Shown piece by piece: positions 26,602-36,301 of a stretch of 64,000 bases of DNA (position 1 is the first letter of the stretch; the number at the start of each line of letters is the position of its first letter). Where the stretch lies: assembly GCA_025463985.1 (NCBI GenBank), contig JAODBM010000184.1, forward strand, positions 1 through 64,000. The letters are read 5' to 3'. The translations under genes were made by a program, and so were the position numbers. The notes below the pieces were generated by a model, which made no database searches, was not told where the DNA came from, and saw nothing but the letters and a program-made list of their open reading frames with translations. Origin of the DNA: Acidimicrobiales bacterium (GTDB taxonomy: Bacteria > Actinomycetota > Acidimicrobiia > Acidimicrobiales > Iamiaceae).

Positions 26602-27723
26602 ATGGAGTTTTCGATCTTCGTCCAGATGTACATCCCTGGTGCGAAGGCCCACGATCCCGCCGCCGAGCATCAATCCGTGATGAACGAGCTTGCGCTCATC
26701 AAGGCGGCCGACGAGCACAACTGGAAGTACGCGTGGGTCACCGAGCACCACTCGCTGCCCGAGTACTCCCACCTCTCGGCCAACGAATCGTTCATGGCGT
26801 ATGCCCTGGCGATCACCGAGAACATCCACATCGGCTCGGGGATCATGAACCTCAATCCGATCGTGAACCACCCGGTCCGCGTCGCCGAGCGGGTGGCCAT
26901 GCTCGACCACCTCGGCGAGGGACGGTTCGAGATGGGCACCGGCCGTGGCGCCGGCAGCTGGGAGATCGGCACCTTCAACCTTGACCCCGAGCAGACCCGC
27001 GAGCCCTGGGAAGAGGTGGTCTGGGAGTTCAAGAAGATGTGGTCCCAGCAGGAGTACTCCTTCGACGGCAAGTACTTCCAGACGCCGCCCCGCAACATCC
27101 TCCCGAAGCCCTATGGCGGCTTGACGACGCACCCCCCGATGTGGGTGGCGGCCGGCAACCCGCCCACCTATGAGAAGGCCGCCCGGCACGGCATGGGCGT
27201 GCTCGGCTTCAACATCACGGCCATCCACGACATGAAGGCTCACGTCGACTCCTACAAGGCGCACATCGGCGACGCCGTCCCGGTCGGCCAGTACGTGAAC
27301 GACAACGTGATGATCTCGAACGCGCTGGTCTGCCTGGAGGACGGCCAGGAGGCCCGCCGCGTGGCCACCGACATGAGCCTGTCGTACCTGCAGAGCCTCA
27401 TGCTCCTGTACCACGACACGTTCGCCGTCGATCCGTCCCTCAAGGAGAAGGTCTGGCCGGCCAAGTTCGCCGAGCCGACCCTCGACGACATCGAGGAGCG
27501 CATCGAGCAGGGCTTCCTGCTCTGCGGCGATCCCGACGAGGTCCTGCAGCAGGTCAGCCGCTACCAGGACGTCGGCTGCGACCAGGTCTGCTTCGGCATG
27601 CCGGTGGGCCTCTCGCAGGAGCACGCGCTGAAGACGATCGAGCTCTTCGGGGACCTCGTCATCCCGAAGCTCGACTTGGATCCGGTCCACCGCAGCACGA
27701 AGATGCGGCAGGGCCTGGCGTAG
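26602..27723 (+). CDS. LLM class flavin-dependent oxidoreductase
   Basis: MEFSIFVQMYIPGA...WVTEHHSLPEYSHLSANESFMAYA; luciferase-like fold. Confidence 0.92.
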   Translation: MEFSIFVQMYIPGAKAHDPAAEHQSVMNELALIKAADEHNWKYAWVTEHHSLPEYSHLSANESFMAYALAITENIHIGSGIMNLNPIVNHPVRVAERVAMLDHLGEGRFEMGTGRGAGSWEIGTFNLDPEQTREPWEEVVWEFKKMWSQQEYSFDGKYFQTPPRNILPKPYGGLTTHPPMWVAAGNPPTYEKAARHGMGVLGFNITAIHDMKAHVDSYKAHIGDAVPVGQYVNDNVMISNALVCLEDGQEARRVATDMSLSYLQSLMLLYHDTFAVDPSLKEKVWPAKFAEPTLDDIEERIEQGFLLCGDPDEVLQQVSRYQDVGCDQVCFGMPVGLSQEHALKTIELFGDLVIPKLDLDPVHRSTKMRQGLA

Positions 27724-27760
27724 CGAGCCACCGCAGTTTCGTCGGTCCAAGGGGGACACC

Positions 27761-28648
27761 ATGAAGTTCTGGTACGCCATCGCGTTCGCGCCGATGGACC
27801 ACATGATGGGCATCGCGAAGACCGCCGATGAAGTCGGCTTCGAAGGGCTCAACCTGGCCCATCACATCGTGACGCCGGAGACGATCCGGTCCCCGTATCC
27901 CTATACCGACGACAACACCATCTGGTGGGACCCGGCAGCACCCTTCCCTGATCCCTGGGTGCTGTCGGCCGCGCTCGCTGCGGTCACCACGAGGATCAAG
28001 TTCTGCACCAGCATCTTCATCCTGCCGTCGCAGGACCCGTTCACCGTAGCGAAGGCGGTCTCGACGGCCGCGGTGATCTCCGGTGACCGCATCGTGCTGG
28101 GCGCGGGTGCCGGATGGATGAAGGAGGAGTTCGACCTGACCGGTCAGGACTTCGCCACCCGAGGGCGCCGCATGGACGAGATGCTCGAGGTCATGGCCAA
28201 GCTCTTCTCCGGCAAGATGCTCGACCACCACGGCGAGTTCTACGACTACGAGCCCGTGCAGATGTCTCCGGTGGCATCCAAGCCGATCCCGATCTACGCG
28301 GGCGGTCATAGCGCCCCAGCGTTGCGGCGCGCCGCCCGCGTCGACGGATGGTTCGCAGCCGGCCCCTACACCTTCGACGAGTCGGTCGTGGCCCTCAAGG
28401 GCCTCGCCGATGCGCGGGCCGAGGCCGGCACGGCGGACGACCCCTACGAATGCATCGTGGGGCTCATCACGCCACCGAACCTCGACGAGTTCTACGCCCT
28501 CGAAGCACTCGGCGCGACCGCGTTCACGATCGTCCCCGGCTACTACACCGGCGACCCCAACCCCACGCTCGCGCAGCGCCAGGCATCCATGGAGAAGTTC
28601 GCCAGGGAGATCATCGAGCCCGCGTCGGCTCACCGGCGCACGGCCTGA
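27761..28648 (+). CDS. LLM class F420-dependent oxidoreductase
   Basis: VLGAGAGWMKEEFDLTGQDFATRGRRMDEMLEVM. Confidence 0.92.
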   Translation: MKFWYAIAFAPMDHMMGIAKTADEVGFEGLNLAHHIVTPETIRSPYPYTDDNTIWWDPAAPFPDPWVLSAALAAVTTRIKFCTSIFILPSQDPFTVAKAVSTAAVISGDRIVLGAGAGWMKEEFDLTGQDFATRGRRMDEMLEVMAKLFSGKMLDHHGEFYDYEPVQMSPVASKPIPIYAGGHSAPALRRAARVDGWFAAGPYTFDESVVALKGLADARAEAGTADDPYECIVGLITPPNLDEFYALEALGATAFTIVPGYYTGDPNPTLAQRQASMEKFAREIIEPASAHRRTA

Positions 28649-28681
28649 GCCGCGCTGACCGCCACAACAGAAGGCCTGCAC

Positions 28682-29407
28682 ATGCCCCAAGACATCGCCC
28701 CGTTCGAGTGGTCCGACGATGCCCTGCGCCTCCGTCAACTCGTCTACGAGCACTGGTGCGAGCACGGTCGGGGTCCCAACCTCCGCGACGTGCACGAGGC
28801 CATCGGCCTCACGCGCCGCCAGACCGTGCAGGCCTACCGGCAGCTCCAGCTCGGCATCTGCGGGTGCATCGACCTGTTCAGCCAGAACGCCAGCGTCTAT
28901 CGGTTCATGCCGTTCGCCTCGTTCCCGACGCAGGTGAAGGCGTACGTCGACGACACCTTTCACAGCTTCGCCGGCTGCGCCATGGAGACGATGCCGTTCT
29001 CCAAGATGCCCCCGTTTGCGGACAGCACCGTGACGTTCGAGTCGTACTGCTCGTGCTGCCTCGAGCCGGTGCGCTTCACAGCCAAGGCCGGACAGTTCCT
29101 CTCGCGCGAGCCCGACGGGCTGCTCATCCACGTCAGCACGTCACCGTGGGACTGGCAGCTGATCGACACCATGTACCAGTGCGACAGCATGAACTTCGTG
29201 ATCGACGCCGATCACGCCGAGCGCTACGAGCGTGAGATCGGCCGGCGCGGGGTGCTGTTCACGCTCGAGCAGGCCATGGTCTTCGCTGGCGGATCCGGTG
29301 ATCGGCGGATGTGGAACTTTCACGCTCCGCCGGAGACCTCGAGCCCCGAGAAGGTCATCAACGGGGCTCGCGGCCTCGGCGTCGACGTCGCGAACTGGGA
29401 TGCCTGA
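28682..29407 (+). CDS. alkylmercury lyase (MerB)-like protein with N-terminal winged helix
   Basis: AGCAMETMPFS, FESYCSCCLEPVRFTA and DTMYQCDSMNFV align by eye with MerB blocks AWCALDTLIFP, VSSHCAATGAPVSLTV and RQSFCCHVHFF. Confidence 0.78.
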   Translation: MPQDIAPFEWSDDALRLRQLVYEHWCEHGRGPNLRDVHEAIGLTRRQTVQAYRQLQLGICGCIDLFSQNASVYRFMPFASFPTQVKAYVDDTFHSFAGCAMETMPFSKMPPFADSTVTFESYCSCCLEPVRFTAKAGQFLSREPDGLLIHVSTSPWDWQLIDTMYQCDSMNFVIDADHAERYEREIGRRGVLFTLEQAMVFAGGSGDRRMWNFHAPPETSSPEKVINGARGLGVDVANWDA

Positions 29408-29409
29408 GG

Positions 29410-30234
29410 GTGGTTGACCCACGCGACCAGAACTGGAGCCCGACGGCCGCGTTCGACCTGACCGGCCGCGTCGCCGTCGTGACCGGCGCCGGCAGCGGGA
29501 TCGGCGCGGCGGCGGCCGAGCACCTCGCCGGTGCCGGCGCGGCCGTGGTCCTGGCCGACCTCGACGAGGGGGCGCTCGGGCGGGTGGCGAAGGCGATCGA
29601 GGGCCGCGGCGCGCAGGCCACCATCGTGGCGACCGACGTGAGCCGCCAGGCCGAGGTCGACGCGCTCGTCGACCTGGCCGTCTCGACCTACGGACGCCTG
29701 GACGTGATGGCCAACGTCGCCGGCATCCCCGGCGACGGCCTCGTGCGCGACATCACCGAGGATCGCTTCGACCAGGTGATGGCGGTGAACGTGAAGGGCG
29801 TGCTCTTCGGCTGCCAGGCCGCCATGCGGGTCATGGCCGAGCAGGGCTCCGGGAGCATCGTGAACGTCGCCTCCGCGGCGATCGACTGCGCCGTCGCGAA
29901 CGCGGCCCTCTACGCCATGACCAAGGCCGCCGTGGTGATGTTGACCATGGACCTGGCCGTCGAGGCCGGACCGTCGGGCGTACGGGTCAACGCCATCGCG
30001 CCGGGGCCGACGCTGACCGCGTTCACGACCCGGCACCTCGTGAACGATCGCGGCGAGCGCGACGAGGCGCAGTACGACCAGCGCGTGGCGGCCATGGCGG
30101 CCATGAGCCCGCTGGGCCTCGTGGGCGAGGCCGACGACCAGGCGCTGCAGATCCTCTACCTCGCGTCCGACGCCGCGAGGTACGTGACCGGATCGATCAT
30201 GCGGGCCAACGGCGGCGTGGGGATCGTCTGGTGA
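29410..30234 (+). CDS. SDR oxidoreductase
   Basis: VTGAGSGIGAA; ALYAMTKAAVVMLT. Confidence 0.93.
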   Translation: MVDPRDQNWSPTAAFDLTGRVAVVTGAGSGIGAAAAEHLAGAGAAVVLADLDEGALGRVAKAIEGRGAQATIVATDVSRQAEVDALVDLAVSTYGRLDVMANVAGIPGDGLVRDITEDRFDQVMAVNVKGVLFGCQAAMRVMAEQGSGSIVNVASAAIDCAVANAALYAMTKAAVVMLTMDLAVEAGPSGVRVNAIAPGPTLTAFTTRHLVNDRGERDEAQYDQRVAAMAAMSPLGLVGEADDQALQILYLASDAARYVTGSIMRANGGVGIVW

Positions 30235-30698
30235 CCACACCGACCGACGCCGACGAGGCCCGCACCGAGGTCGCCGTCCAGAACCTCGTGCATCGTTGCG
30301 CCGAGCTCATGGACCTCGGCGAGGCCGAGGCGGCGGCGGCCCTGTTCGACGGAGCCACGCTCATCGTCGAGCACGACGGGGTCAGCGAGACGCACGATGG
30401 AGCGGCCGCGGTGCTGACCGGCCACCTGCTGCCGACGATGGTCGGCAGCCGCAGCGCGCCGCGCTCGAAGCACATCGTGACCAACCTCGCGGTGACGGTG
30501 CGGGCCGACGGCGCGACGGCCGAGGCCAGGTCGTACCTGACCGTGCTCCAGGCGCCGACCGCCGGCGCCATGCTCCAGCCCGTGCGCTGCGGGCGGCAGC
30601 TCGACGAGCTCGCACGGGTCGGCGACGCCTGGCGCTTCCGCAGCCGCCGGATCATCGTCGACCTCGACCACGGACAAGAAGGAGCTGGCCATGGCTGA
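30231..30698 (+). CDS. NTF2-like/SnoaL-like protein
   Basis: AVQNLVHRCAELMDLGEAEAAAALFDGATLI... Confidence 0.82.
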   Translation: MTTPTDADEARTEVAVQNLVHRCAELMDLGEAEAAAALFDGATLIVEHDGVSETHDGAAAVLTGHLLPTMVGSRSAPRSKHIVTNLAVTVRADGATAEARSYLTVLQAPTAGAMLQPVRCGRQLDELARVGDAWRFRSRRIIVDLDHGQEGAGHG

Positions 30699-31590
30699 AG
30701 GTCGTCGGGGCAACTGGGGACGCTGGGGCGACGACGACGAGCGCGGCGCGCTCAACCTCCTCGGTCCCGAGATGCTGCTGCGCGCCACCCAGGCGTGCCG
30801 GACCGGGAAGCTCTACAGCCTCGGGCTGCCCATCGCCCGCGCCGCCGGGCCGGTCTACGACTACCGGGGCGCGCCGCAGCGCCTCACGCTCACGAGCCGG
30901 GCGGACGCGGCGATGTTCGCGGCCTACGGCGCGAAGGACGGGACCGGCTCGAACGAAGACGTCCTCGTGCTCGCCTCCCACACGCTCACCCACATGGACG
31001 CGCTCAGCCACGTGTTCGCCGAGGGCGGCATCTACAACGGTCACGCCGACGAGTTCGCGTCGACCTCGGGCGCGGCCCGCTGCGGCATCGAGAAGACCGC
31101 GGCGTTCGCCGGCCATGCCGTGCTGCTCGACGTGGCCGCGCACCAGGGCGTCGACTGGCTGGAGCCCGGCCACGTCATCGACGCCGCCCAGCTCGAGGCC
31201 TGCCGGGCCGCGCAGGGCGTCGAGCTCGCCGCCGGCGACATCCTGCTCGTGCGCACCGGCTGGCTGGACTTCTACCGGTCGCTGCCGGAGGGCTCGTCGC
31301 CGCCCATGGAGCAGTCGGGGCTGGGCCTCGACGCCGTCTCCTTCGTGCGCGATCACGACGTCGCCGCCGTCGGCGCCGACAACCCGGCGATCGAGTGCAT
31401 GCCGTTCGATCAAGGCGAGTTCCTCGGCGTGCACCGGGCGCTGCTCGTCGACCTCGGCGTGACGCTCATCGAGAACCTCGACCTGCGGGCGATGGCCGAC
31501 GACCGCTGCTACGAGTCGCTGTTCTGCGTGGCCGGCCTGCCCGTGACCGGCGCGACCGGCAGCCCGGTGAACCCGATCGCGATCGGCTGA
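30691..31590 (+). CDS. cyclase family protein (kynurenine formamidase-like fold)
   Basis: HTLTHMDALSHVFAEGGIYNGH; AGDILLVRTGW. Confidence 0.9.
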   Translation: MAEGRRGNWGRWGDDDERGALNLLGPEMLLRATQACRTGKLYSLGLPIARAAGPVYDYRGAPQRLTLTSRADAAMFAAYGAKDGTGSNEDVLVLASHTLTHMDALSHVFAEGGIYNGHADEFASTSGAARCGIEKTAAFAGHAVLLDVAAHQGVDWLEPGHVIDAAQLEACRAAQGVELAAGDILLVRTGWLDFYRSLPEGSSPPMEQSGLGLDAVSFVRDHDVAAVGADNPAIECMPFDQGEFLGVHRALLVDLGVTLIENLDLRAMADDRCYESLFCVAGLPVTGATGSPVNPIAIG

Positions 31591-31593
31591 GCC

Positions 31594-32238
31594 TTGCCGC
31601 TCGACCTGGTCGGCCTGCTCGATCCGCGGCACACCGCCGTGCTCACCCAGGAGTGCCAGTCGGGCGTGATCGGCGCGGTGTCACCGTTGCCCGAGCTGTC
31701 GGATGCGGCACGCGAGATCCTGCCGAACGTCATCGGCATCGTCGACGCGGCACGGGCCGCGGGCGCGCCCGTGGTCCACTGCGTCGGTGTGCGGCGGCTC
31801 GACGGGCGGGGCGCGAGCGGCAACGCCCGCATCTTCAACTACATGGCCCACACGCCTCTGCCGCTGACGGCCGGCAGCCCGGCCGCCGCGGTGATCCCCG
31901 AGCTGGGGCCGCACGAGGACGACTTCGTGCTGGCCCGGCTGCACGGCCTCTCGCCGTTCCCCGGGAGCGAGCTGGATCCGATCCTGCGCAACCTCGGCGT
32001 GCGGACCGTCGTGATCGTGGGCGTGTCGGTGAACGTGGCGGTGCAGAACCTCACGTTCGACGCGGTGAACGCGGGCTACCAGGTGGTGCTCCCCCGCGAC
32101 GCGGTGGCGGGCTGGCCCCGCGAGTACGTCGACGCCGTGTTCGAGCACACGCTCGGAGCGGTCGCGACCGTGATCTCCAGTGCCCGGATCATCGAGATCT
32201 GGGCCACCGACCGAAGGGATTCGCATGGGACGACTTGA
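31594..32238 (+). CDS. isochorismatase-like hydrolase, altered active-site residues
   Basis: VLTQECQSGVIG...LSPFPGSELDPILRNLGVRTVVIVGVSVNVAVQNLTFDAV; TTG start. Confidence 0.85.
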   Translation: MPLDLVGLLDPRHTAVLTQECQSGVIGAVSPLPELSDAAREILPNVIGIVDAARAAGAPVVHCVGVRRLDGRGASGNARIFNYMAHTPLPLTAGSPAAAVIPELGPHEDDFVLARLHGLSPFPGSELDPILRNLGVRTVVIVGVSVNVAVQNLTFDAVNAGYQVVLPRDAVAGWPREYVDAVFEHTLGAVATVISSARIIEIWATDRRDSHGTT

Positions 32239-33007
32239 TGGCAAGGTGGCGCTCATCACGGGCGCGGCACGCGGCTCCGGGGCCTCGACCGCAGAGCTGT
32301 TCGCAGCCGAGGGCGCCAAGGTCGTGGTGACCGACATCCTCGACGACCTCGGGCGAGAGCTGGTGGCGAACATCGGGCCGGCGGCGATCTATGAGCGGCT
32401 CGACATCACCGACGAGTCCCGCTGGTCCGAGGTGGTCGACGTCGCCGTCGAGACGTTCGGATCGCTGGACGTGATGGTCAACAACGCGGCGATCCTCGAG
32501 TTCGGCTCGCTGCTCGACACGACCCTGGACGCGTTCAAGCGCACGGTCGACGTCAACCAGGTCGGCGTCTTCCTCGGCATGCGCACCGCGGTCCCGGCCA
32601 TGCGGGAGGCGGGCGGCGGCTCGATCATCAACATCTCGTCGGTCGACGGGCTCCGCGGCCTCAACGGCGTGTTCGCCTACGCCTCCACCAAATGGGCGGT
32701 GCGGGGCATGACCAAGTGTGCGGCGATGGAGCTCGGACACCTCGGCATTCGGGTGAACTCGGTGCACCCGGGCGGTGTGCGGACGCCGATGAACGACCCG
32801 CACATCGGGGATATGGACATCGATGCGATGTTTGCCAATCTGCCAATTCCTCGGCTCATGGAGCCCGAAGAGGTGGCGCAGTTGAACCTGTTCCTGGCCT
32901 CGGATGAAAGCTCATACTGCACGGCCGCAGACTTCACCGCCGATGGCGGTTGGACGGCCGGTGTGCGCGAACCGGCCCTGCCAGGACTCGAGATTTCGAA
33001 GGCATGA
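32225..33007 (+). CDS. SDR oxidoreductase, 3alpha,20beta-hydroxysteroid dehydrogenase-like
   Basis: MGRLDGKVALITGAARGSGAS; FAYASTKWAVRGMTK; ASDESSYCTAADFTADGG. Confidence 0.92.
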   Translation: MGRLDGKVALITGAARGSGASTAELFAAEGAKVVVTDILDDLGRELVANIGPAAIYERLDITDESRWSEVVDVAVETFGSLDVMVNNAAILEFGSLLDTTLDAFKRTVDVNQVGVFLGMRTAVPAMREAGGGSIINISSVDGLRGLNGVFAYASTKWAVRGMTKCAAMELGHLGIRVNSVHPGGVRTPMNDPHIGDMDIDAMFANLPIPRLMEPEEVAQLNLFLASDESSYCTAADFTADGGWTAGVREPALPGLEISKA

Positions 33008-33154
33008 GCGCCGATCGGTCGGAACGATGAGCGCGCAAGTTCTGGAGGTTGCGCTCGCCGATGAGTCATCCACAATGGACGAGCAGCGGCTCCGACGTGG
33101 AACGTCACTCGACACAGTAGAGCCCAGTTGGAAGCCGAGCGTGAGGAAGAGAGC

Positions 33155-33910
33155 ATGGCGGTAATCGTCAGTATCGAATCAGGTGTGGCCGAGGTGGTCA
33201 TGGCGAGCCCGCCCGTGAATGCGATCACGGTGGCGGACACGTGGAAGCTGCGTGACGCGTTCCGCGACCTGTCCGAGGATCCCGCTGTGCAGGTCGTGAT
33301 CCTGACCGCGTCGGGCAAGGGCTTCAACGCTGGCATCGACATCAAGGAGATGCAGAGCACCGGCGGCTTCGACCACCTGCTCGGTTCGGGCGCAGCATGC
33401 CACGCGGCATTCGACGCCATCTACCGCTGCCCAGTCCCCGTGATCGCGGCCGTCAACGACTTCTGCATGGGGCTCGGCATCGGCCTGGTCGGGAGCTGCG
33501 ACTTCGTCGTGGCGTCGCGCGATGCACGCTTCGGTCTTCCCGAGGTCGACAACGGCGCACTTGGCTGCGCGTCGCACCTCGCAAAGCTCGTCTCACCGAT
33601 GAAGCTGCGCCAGATGGTCTTCACCTGTGAGACGGCCAGCGCCGCTGAGCTCTATGCCTGGGGCTCGGTCTACAAGCTGACCGAACCAGAGGATCTGATG
33701 CCCACCGCGCGGGAAGTCGCGCGCCGCATCACCCAGAAGCTCCCCCGCGTGATTCGGGCGGCGAAGGCCGGTCTCAATGGGATCGACCCGTACCGCCTGA
33801 GCGAGAACTACCGACTGGAGCAGGGCTACACGTACGAGCTCAACCTGCAGGGCGACGGCACCCGCGCCCGGGATGCGTTCGTGCGCAAAGAGCGCGTCAT
33901 CACCCGGTGA
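33155..33910 (+). CDS. echA20: enoyl-CoA hydratase family, EchA20-like
   Basis: ASGKGFNAGIDIKEMQ...GFDHLLGSGAACHAAFDAIYRCPVPVIAAVNDFC; C-terminus YRLEQGYTYELNLQGDGTRARDAFV matches remembered mycobacterial EchA20. Confidence 0.78.
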   Translation: MAVIVSIESGVAEVVMASPPVNAITVADTWKLRDAFRDLSEDPAVQVVILTASGKGFNAGIDIKEMQSTGGFDHLLGSGAACHAAFDAIYRCPVPVIAAVNDFCMGLGIGLVGSCDFVVASRDARFGLPEVDNGALGCASHLAKLVSPMKLRQMVFTCETASAAELYAWGSVYKLTEPEDLMPTAREVARRITQKLPRVIRAAKAGLNGIDPYRLSENYRLEQGYTYELNLQGDGTRARDAFVRKERVITR

Positions 33911-33928
33911 CCGAAGATCGGAGTCAGG

Positions 33929-34720
33929 GTGCATCGCAGCGAGCTGGAGCCGCTCATCGATCTTCGCGGGCGGACCGCCATCGTCACCGGCGGACGTTCG
34001 GGCATCGGCGAAGCGATCGCGCTCGGCTTTGCCGCCGCCGGCGCCAGTGTGCTCATCGTCAGCCGCAACGCTGAGGCGTGTGACGAGGTGGCGGCCCGGA
34101 TCCGGGCCGACGGCGGGCGAGCGGCGGGCTTCGGCGCTGACATGTCCGTGCTCGACAGCCATGCCGAGATCGTCGGCGCCGCGCTCGAGGCGTTCGGCCG
34201 CGTCGACATCCTCGTCAACAACGCCGCGGTGCTGCGCCCCCACCACATTCGCCGGCTGTCCCCCGCCGAGTTCGACGAGATCTTCGCGACGAACGTGCGG
34301 GGCACGCTGTTCCTGTGCCAGGCCGCGTTCGACGCCCTGGCCGCTGACGGCGGCGGCACGATCATCAACGTCGGCGCTGTCGGCGCGATCGCCCCGATGC
34401 CCGGCATCGGCGCGTACTCGGCCAGCAAGGCCGCCGTGGTCAACCTGACCCGGCTCCTCGCCAACGAGTGGGCCGAGCACGGCGTGCGCGTCAACGCGCT
34501 CGTGCCGGGACCCGTCGCCACCGAGATGATCCTGCCGCGCGACCTCGCCGCCAAGGGACGCTTCGTCGAGGAGATCGGGGCCGGCACGCTCATGCAGCGC
34601 ATCGGCGAACCCCACGAGATGGTCGGGCCGGCCATCTTCCTGGCCAGCGAGGCGTCGTCGTACGTGACCGGCCAGTGCCTGGTGGTCGACGGCGGCATGT
34701 TGGCCCGGAGCGCCGGATGA
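33929..34720 (+). CDS. SDR oxidoreductase
   Basis: VTGGRSGIGEA; AYSASKAAVVNLTRLLANEWAEHGVRVN. Confidence 0.93.
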   Translation: MHRSELEPLIDLRGRTAIVTGGRSGIGEAIALGFAAAGASVLIVSRNAEACDEVAARIRADGGRAAGFGADMSVLDSHAEIVGAALEAFGRVDILVNNAAVLRPHHIRRLSPAEFDEIFATNVRGTLFLCQAAFDALAADGGGTIINVGAVGAIAPMPGIGAYSASKAAVVNLTRLLANEWAEHGVRVNALVPGPVATEMILPRDLAAKGRFVEEIGAGTLMQRIGEPHEMVGPAIFLASEASSYVTGQCLVVDGGMLARSAG

Positions 34721-35502
34721 CCGACACGGCGAAGCGCCCAGCCACGCTCGGCCACGGCCTGCTCGAGGGCAAGGTCGTGGTCGTCACCGCCGGTGCCGGC
34801 ACGGGCATCGGGTACGCCACGGCCCGTCGGTGCGCCGAGGAAGGCGCCACGGTCGTCCTGTCGGACCGCCATCCCGTGCGGCTCGACGTGTACGCCAGGG
34901 AGCTGGCCGAGATCGTCGGCCGCGCGGTGCCGTCGATCGTGTGCGACGTGACGGTGCAGCAGGACGTGGAGCGGCTGTTCGACTTCGCGGAGGCCCAGGC
35001 GGGTCCGATCGACGTCCTGGTCAACAACGCCGCGCTCGGCGGTACCTGCGACGTGCGCGAGCTCTCCGACGACCAGTGGTCGGACATCCTCGACGTCACG
35101 CTCACCGGGACGTTCCGCTGCACCCGCGCCGCCCTCCGCCAGATGTGCCCGCGTGGCTCGGGCTCGATCGTCAACATCTCGAGCGTCGTCGCCTGGCGGG
35201 CCGAGGCCGGCCAGGGCGCGTATGGGGCCGCGAAGGCGGGCGTGCTGGCCCTGACCCGCGCCGCGGCCCTCGAAGCCGCGCCGTCCGGCGTGCGCGTCAA
35301 CGCGGTGGTGCCGAGCCTGGCCCTCCACCCCAACCTCGCGAAGGTCAGCTCCGACGAGCACTTGGCGAACCTCGCGGCCAAGGAGGCGTTCGGTCGTTCC
35401 GCCGAGCCGTGGGAGATCGCCAACGTCGTCGTCTTCCTCGCCAGCGACCTGGCGTCCTACCTCACGGGCGAATCGATCTCGGTCAGCAGCCAGCACCCGT
35501 GA
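34717..35502 (+). CDS. ipdF: SDR oxidoreductase, IpdF-like
   Basis: GHGLLEGKVVVVTAGAGTGIGYATARRCAEEGA... and C-terminus FLASDLASYLTGESISVSSQHP closely match remembered IpdF (Rv3559c). Confidence 0.8.
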   Translation: MTDTAKRPATLGHGLLEGKVVVVTAGAGTGIGYATARRCAEEGATVVLSDRHPVRLDVYARELAEIVGRAVPSIVCDVTVQQDVERLFDFAEAQAGPIDVLVNNAALGGTCDVRELSDDQWSDILDVTLTGTFRCTRAALRQMCPRGSGSIVNISSVVAWRAEAGQGAYGAAKAGVLALTRAAALEAAPSGVRVNAVVPSLALHPNLAKVSSDEHLANLAAKEAFGRSAEPWEIANVVVFLASDLASYLTGESISVSSQHP

Positions 35503-35530
35503 ACGACCGGGCCGCGGAAAGGAGTGCGCG

Positions 35531-36301
35531 ATGAAGCGCTTGGAGGGCAAGGTCGCGGTGATCTCGGGAGGGGCACGCGGCATCGGCGCGGCGATGGTGC
35601 GGCGCTTCGCCGCCGAGGGCGCCAAGGTCCTGATCGCGGATCGGCGAGTGGATCAGGGCGAGGAGCTCGCCGCTGAGGTCGGCGAGGCGGCCGCCTACCA
35701 CGAGCTCGACGTCGCATCCGAGTCCGGCTGGGACGCGCTCGTCGACGACGTCACCGACCGGTGGGGCGGCATCGACGTGCTCGTCAACAACGCCGGGATC
35801 AACCGGGTCGGGCCGCTCGTCGATTGCACGCTGGACACGTTCCGGATGGTGCTCGACGTCAACCTCGTCGGGACCTTCCTCGGGATCCGCGCCGCAGCGC
35901 GGTCCATGGGCCCGCGTGGCGGCGGGTCGATCATCAACCTGTCGTCGCCCCAGGGCGTCGAGGGCCGCGAAGGGATGGCGGCGTACACGGCCTCGAAGTT
36001 CGGGATCCGCGGCCTCACCCGCACCGCCGCGATCGAGCTGGGCCCGCTGGGCATCCGCGTCAACGGGCTCATCCCCGGCCCGATCCGGACGGCCATGACC
36101 GACCGGCGCGACTGGACCGAGGACGACTACCGCCGCGCCTACGGCGGCTACCCGCTCGGCCGGCGCGGCGAGCCGGAGGAGGTCGCGGCAGCGGCCGCCT
36201 TCCTCGCATCCGAGGACGCCGCGTACTGCACCGGCAGCGATCTCGTCGTGGACGGCGGCGTCCTCGCGGGCAAGCCGCTCGCAACCCGTACGGAGGTCTG
36301 A
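35531..36301 (+). CDS. SDR oxidoreductase, 3alpha,20beta-HSD-like
   Basis: ISGGARGIGAAMVRRFAAEGAKV; AYTASKFGIRGLTRTAAIELGPLGIRVN. Confidence 0.93.
   Translation: MKRLEGKVAVISGGARGIGAAMVRRFAAEGAKVLIADRRVDQGEELAAEVGEAAAYHELDVASESGWDALVDDVTDRWGGIDVLVNNAGINRVGPLVDCTLDTFRMVLDVNLVGTFLGIRAAARSMGPRGGGSIINLSSPQGVEGREGMAAYTASKFGIRGLTRTAAIELGPLGIRVNGLIPGPIRTAMTDRRDWTEDDYRRAYGGYPLGRRGEPEEVAAAAAFLASEDAAYCTGSDLVVDGGVLAGKPLATRTEV

Noticed and set aside
33094-33106. GACGT-gga-ACGTC dyad upstream of the EchA20-like gene
   Set aside because: Short arms, no second copy noted in other island promoters; insufficient support as an operator
33826-35625. 599-aa minus-strand ORF opposite two SDRs
   Set aside because: Shadow ORF; the plus strand has clear SDR motifs
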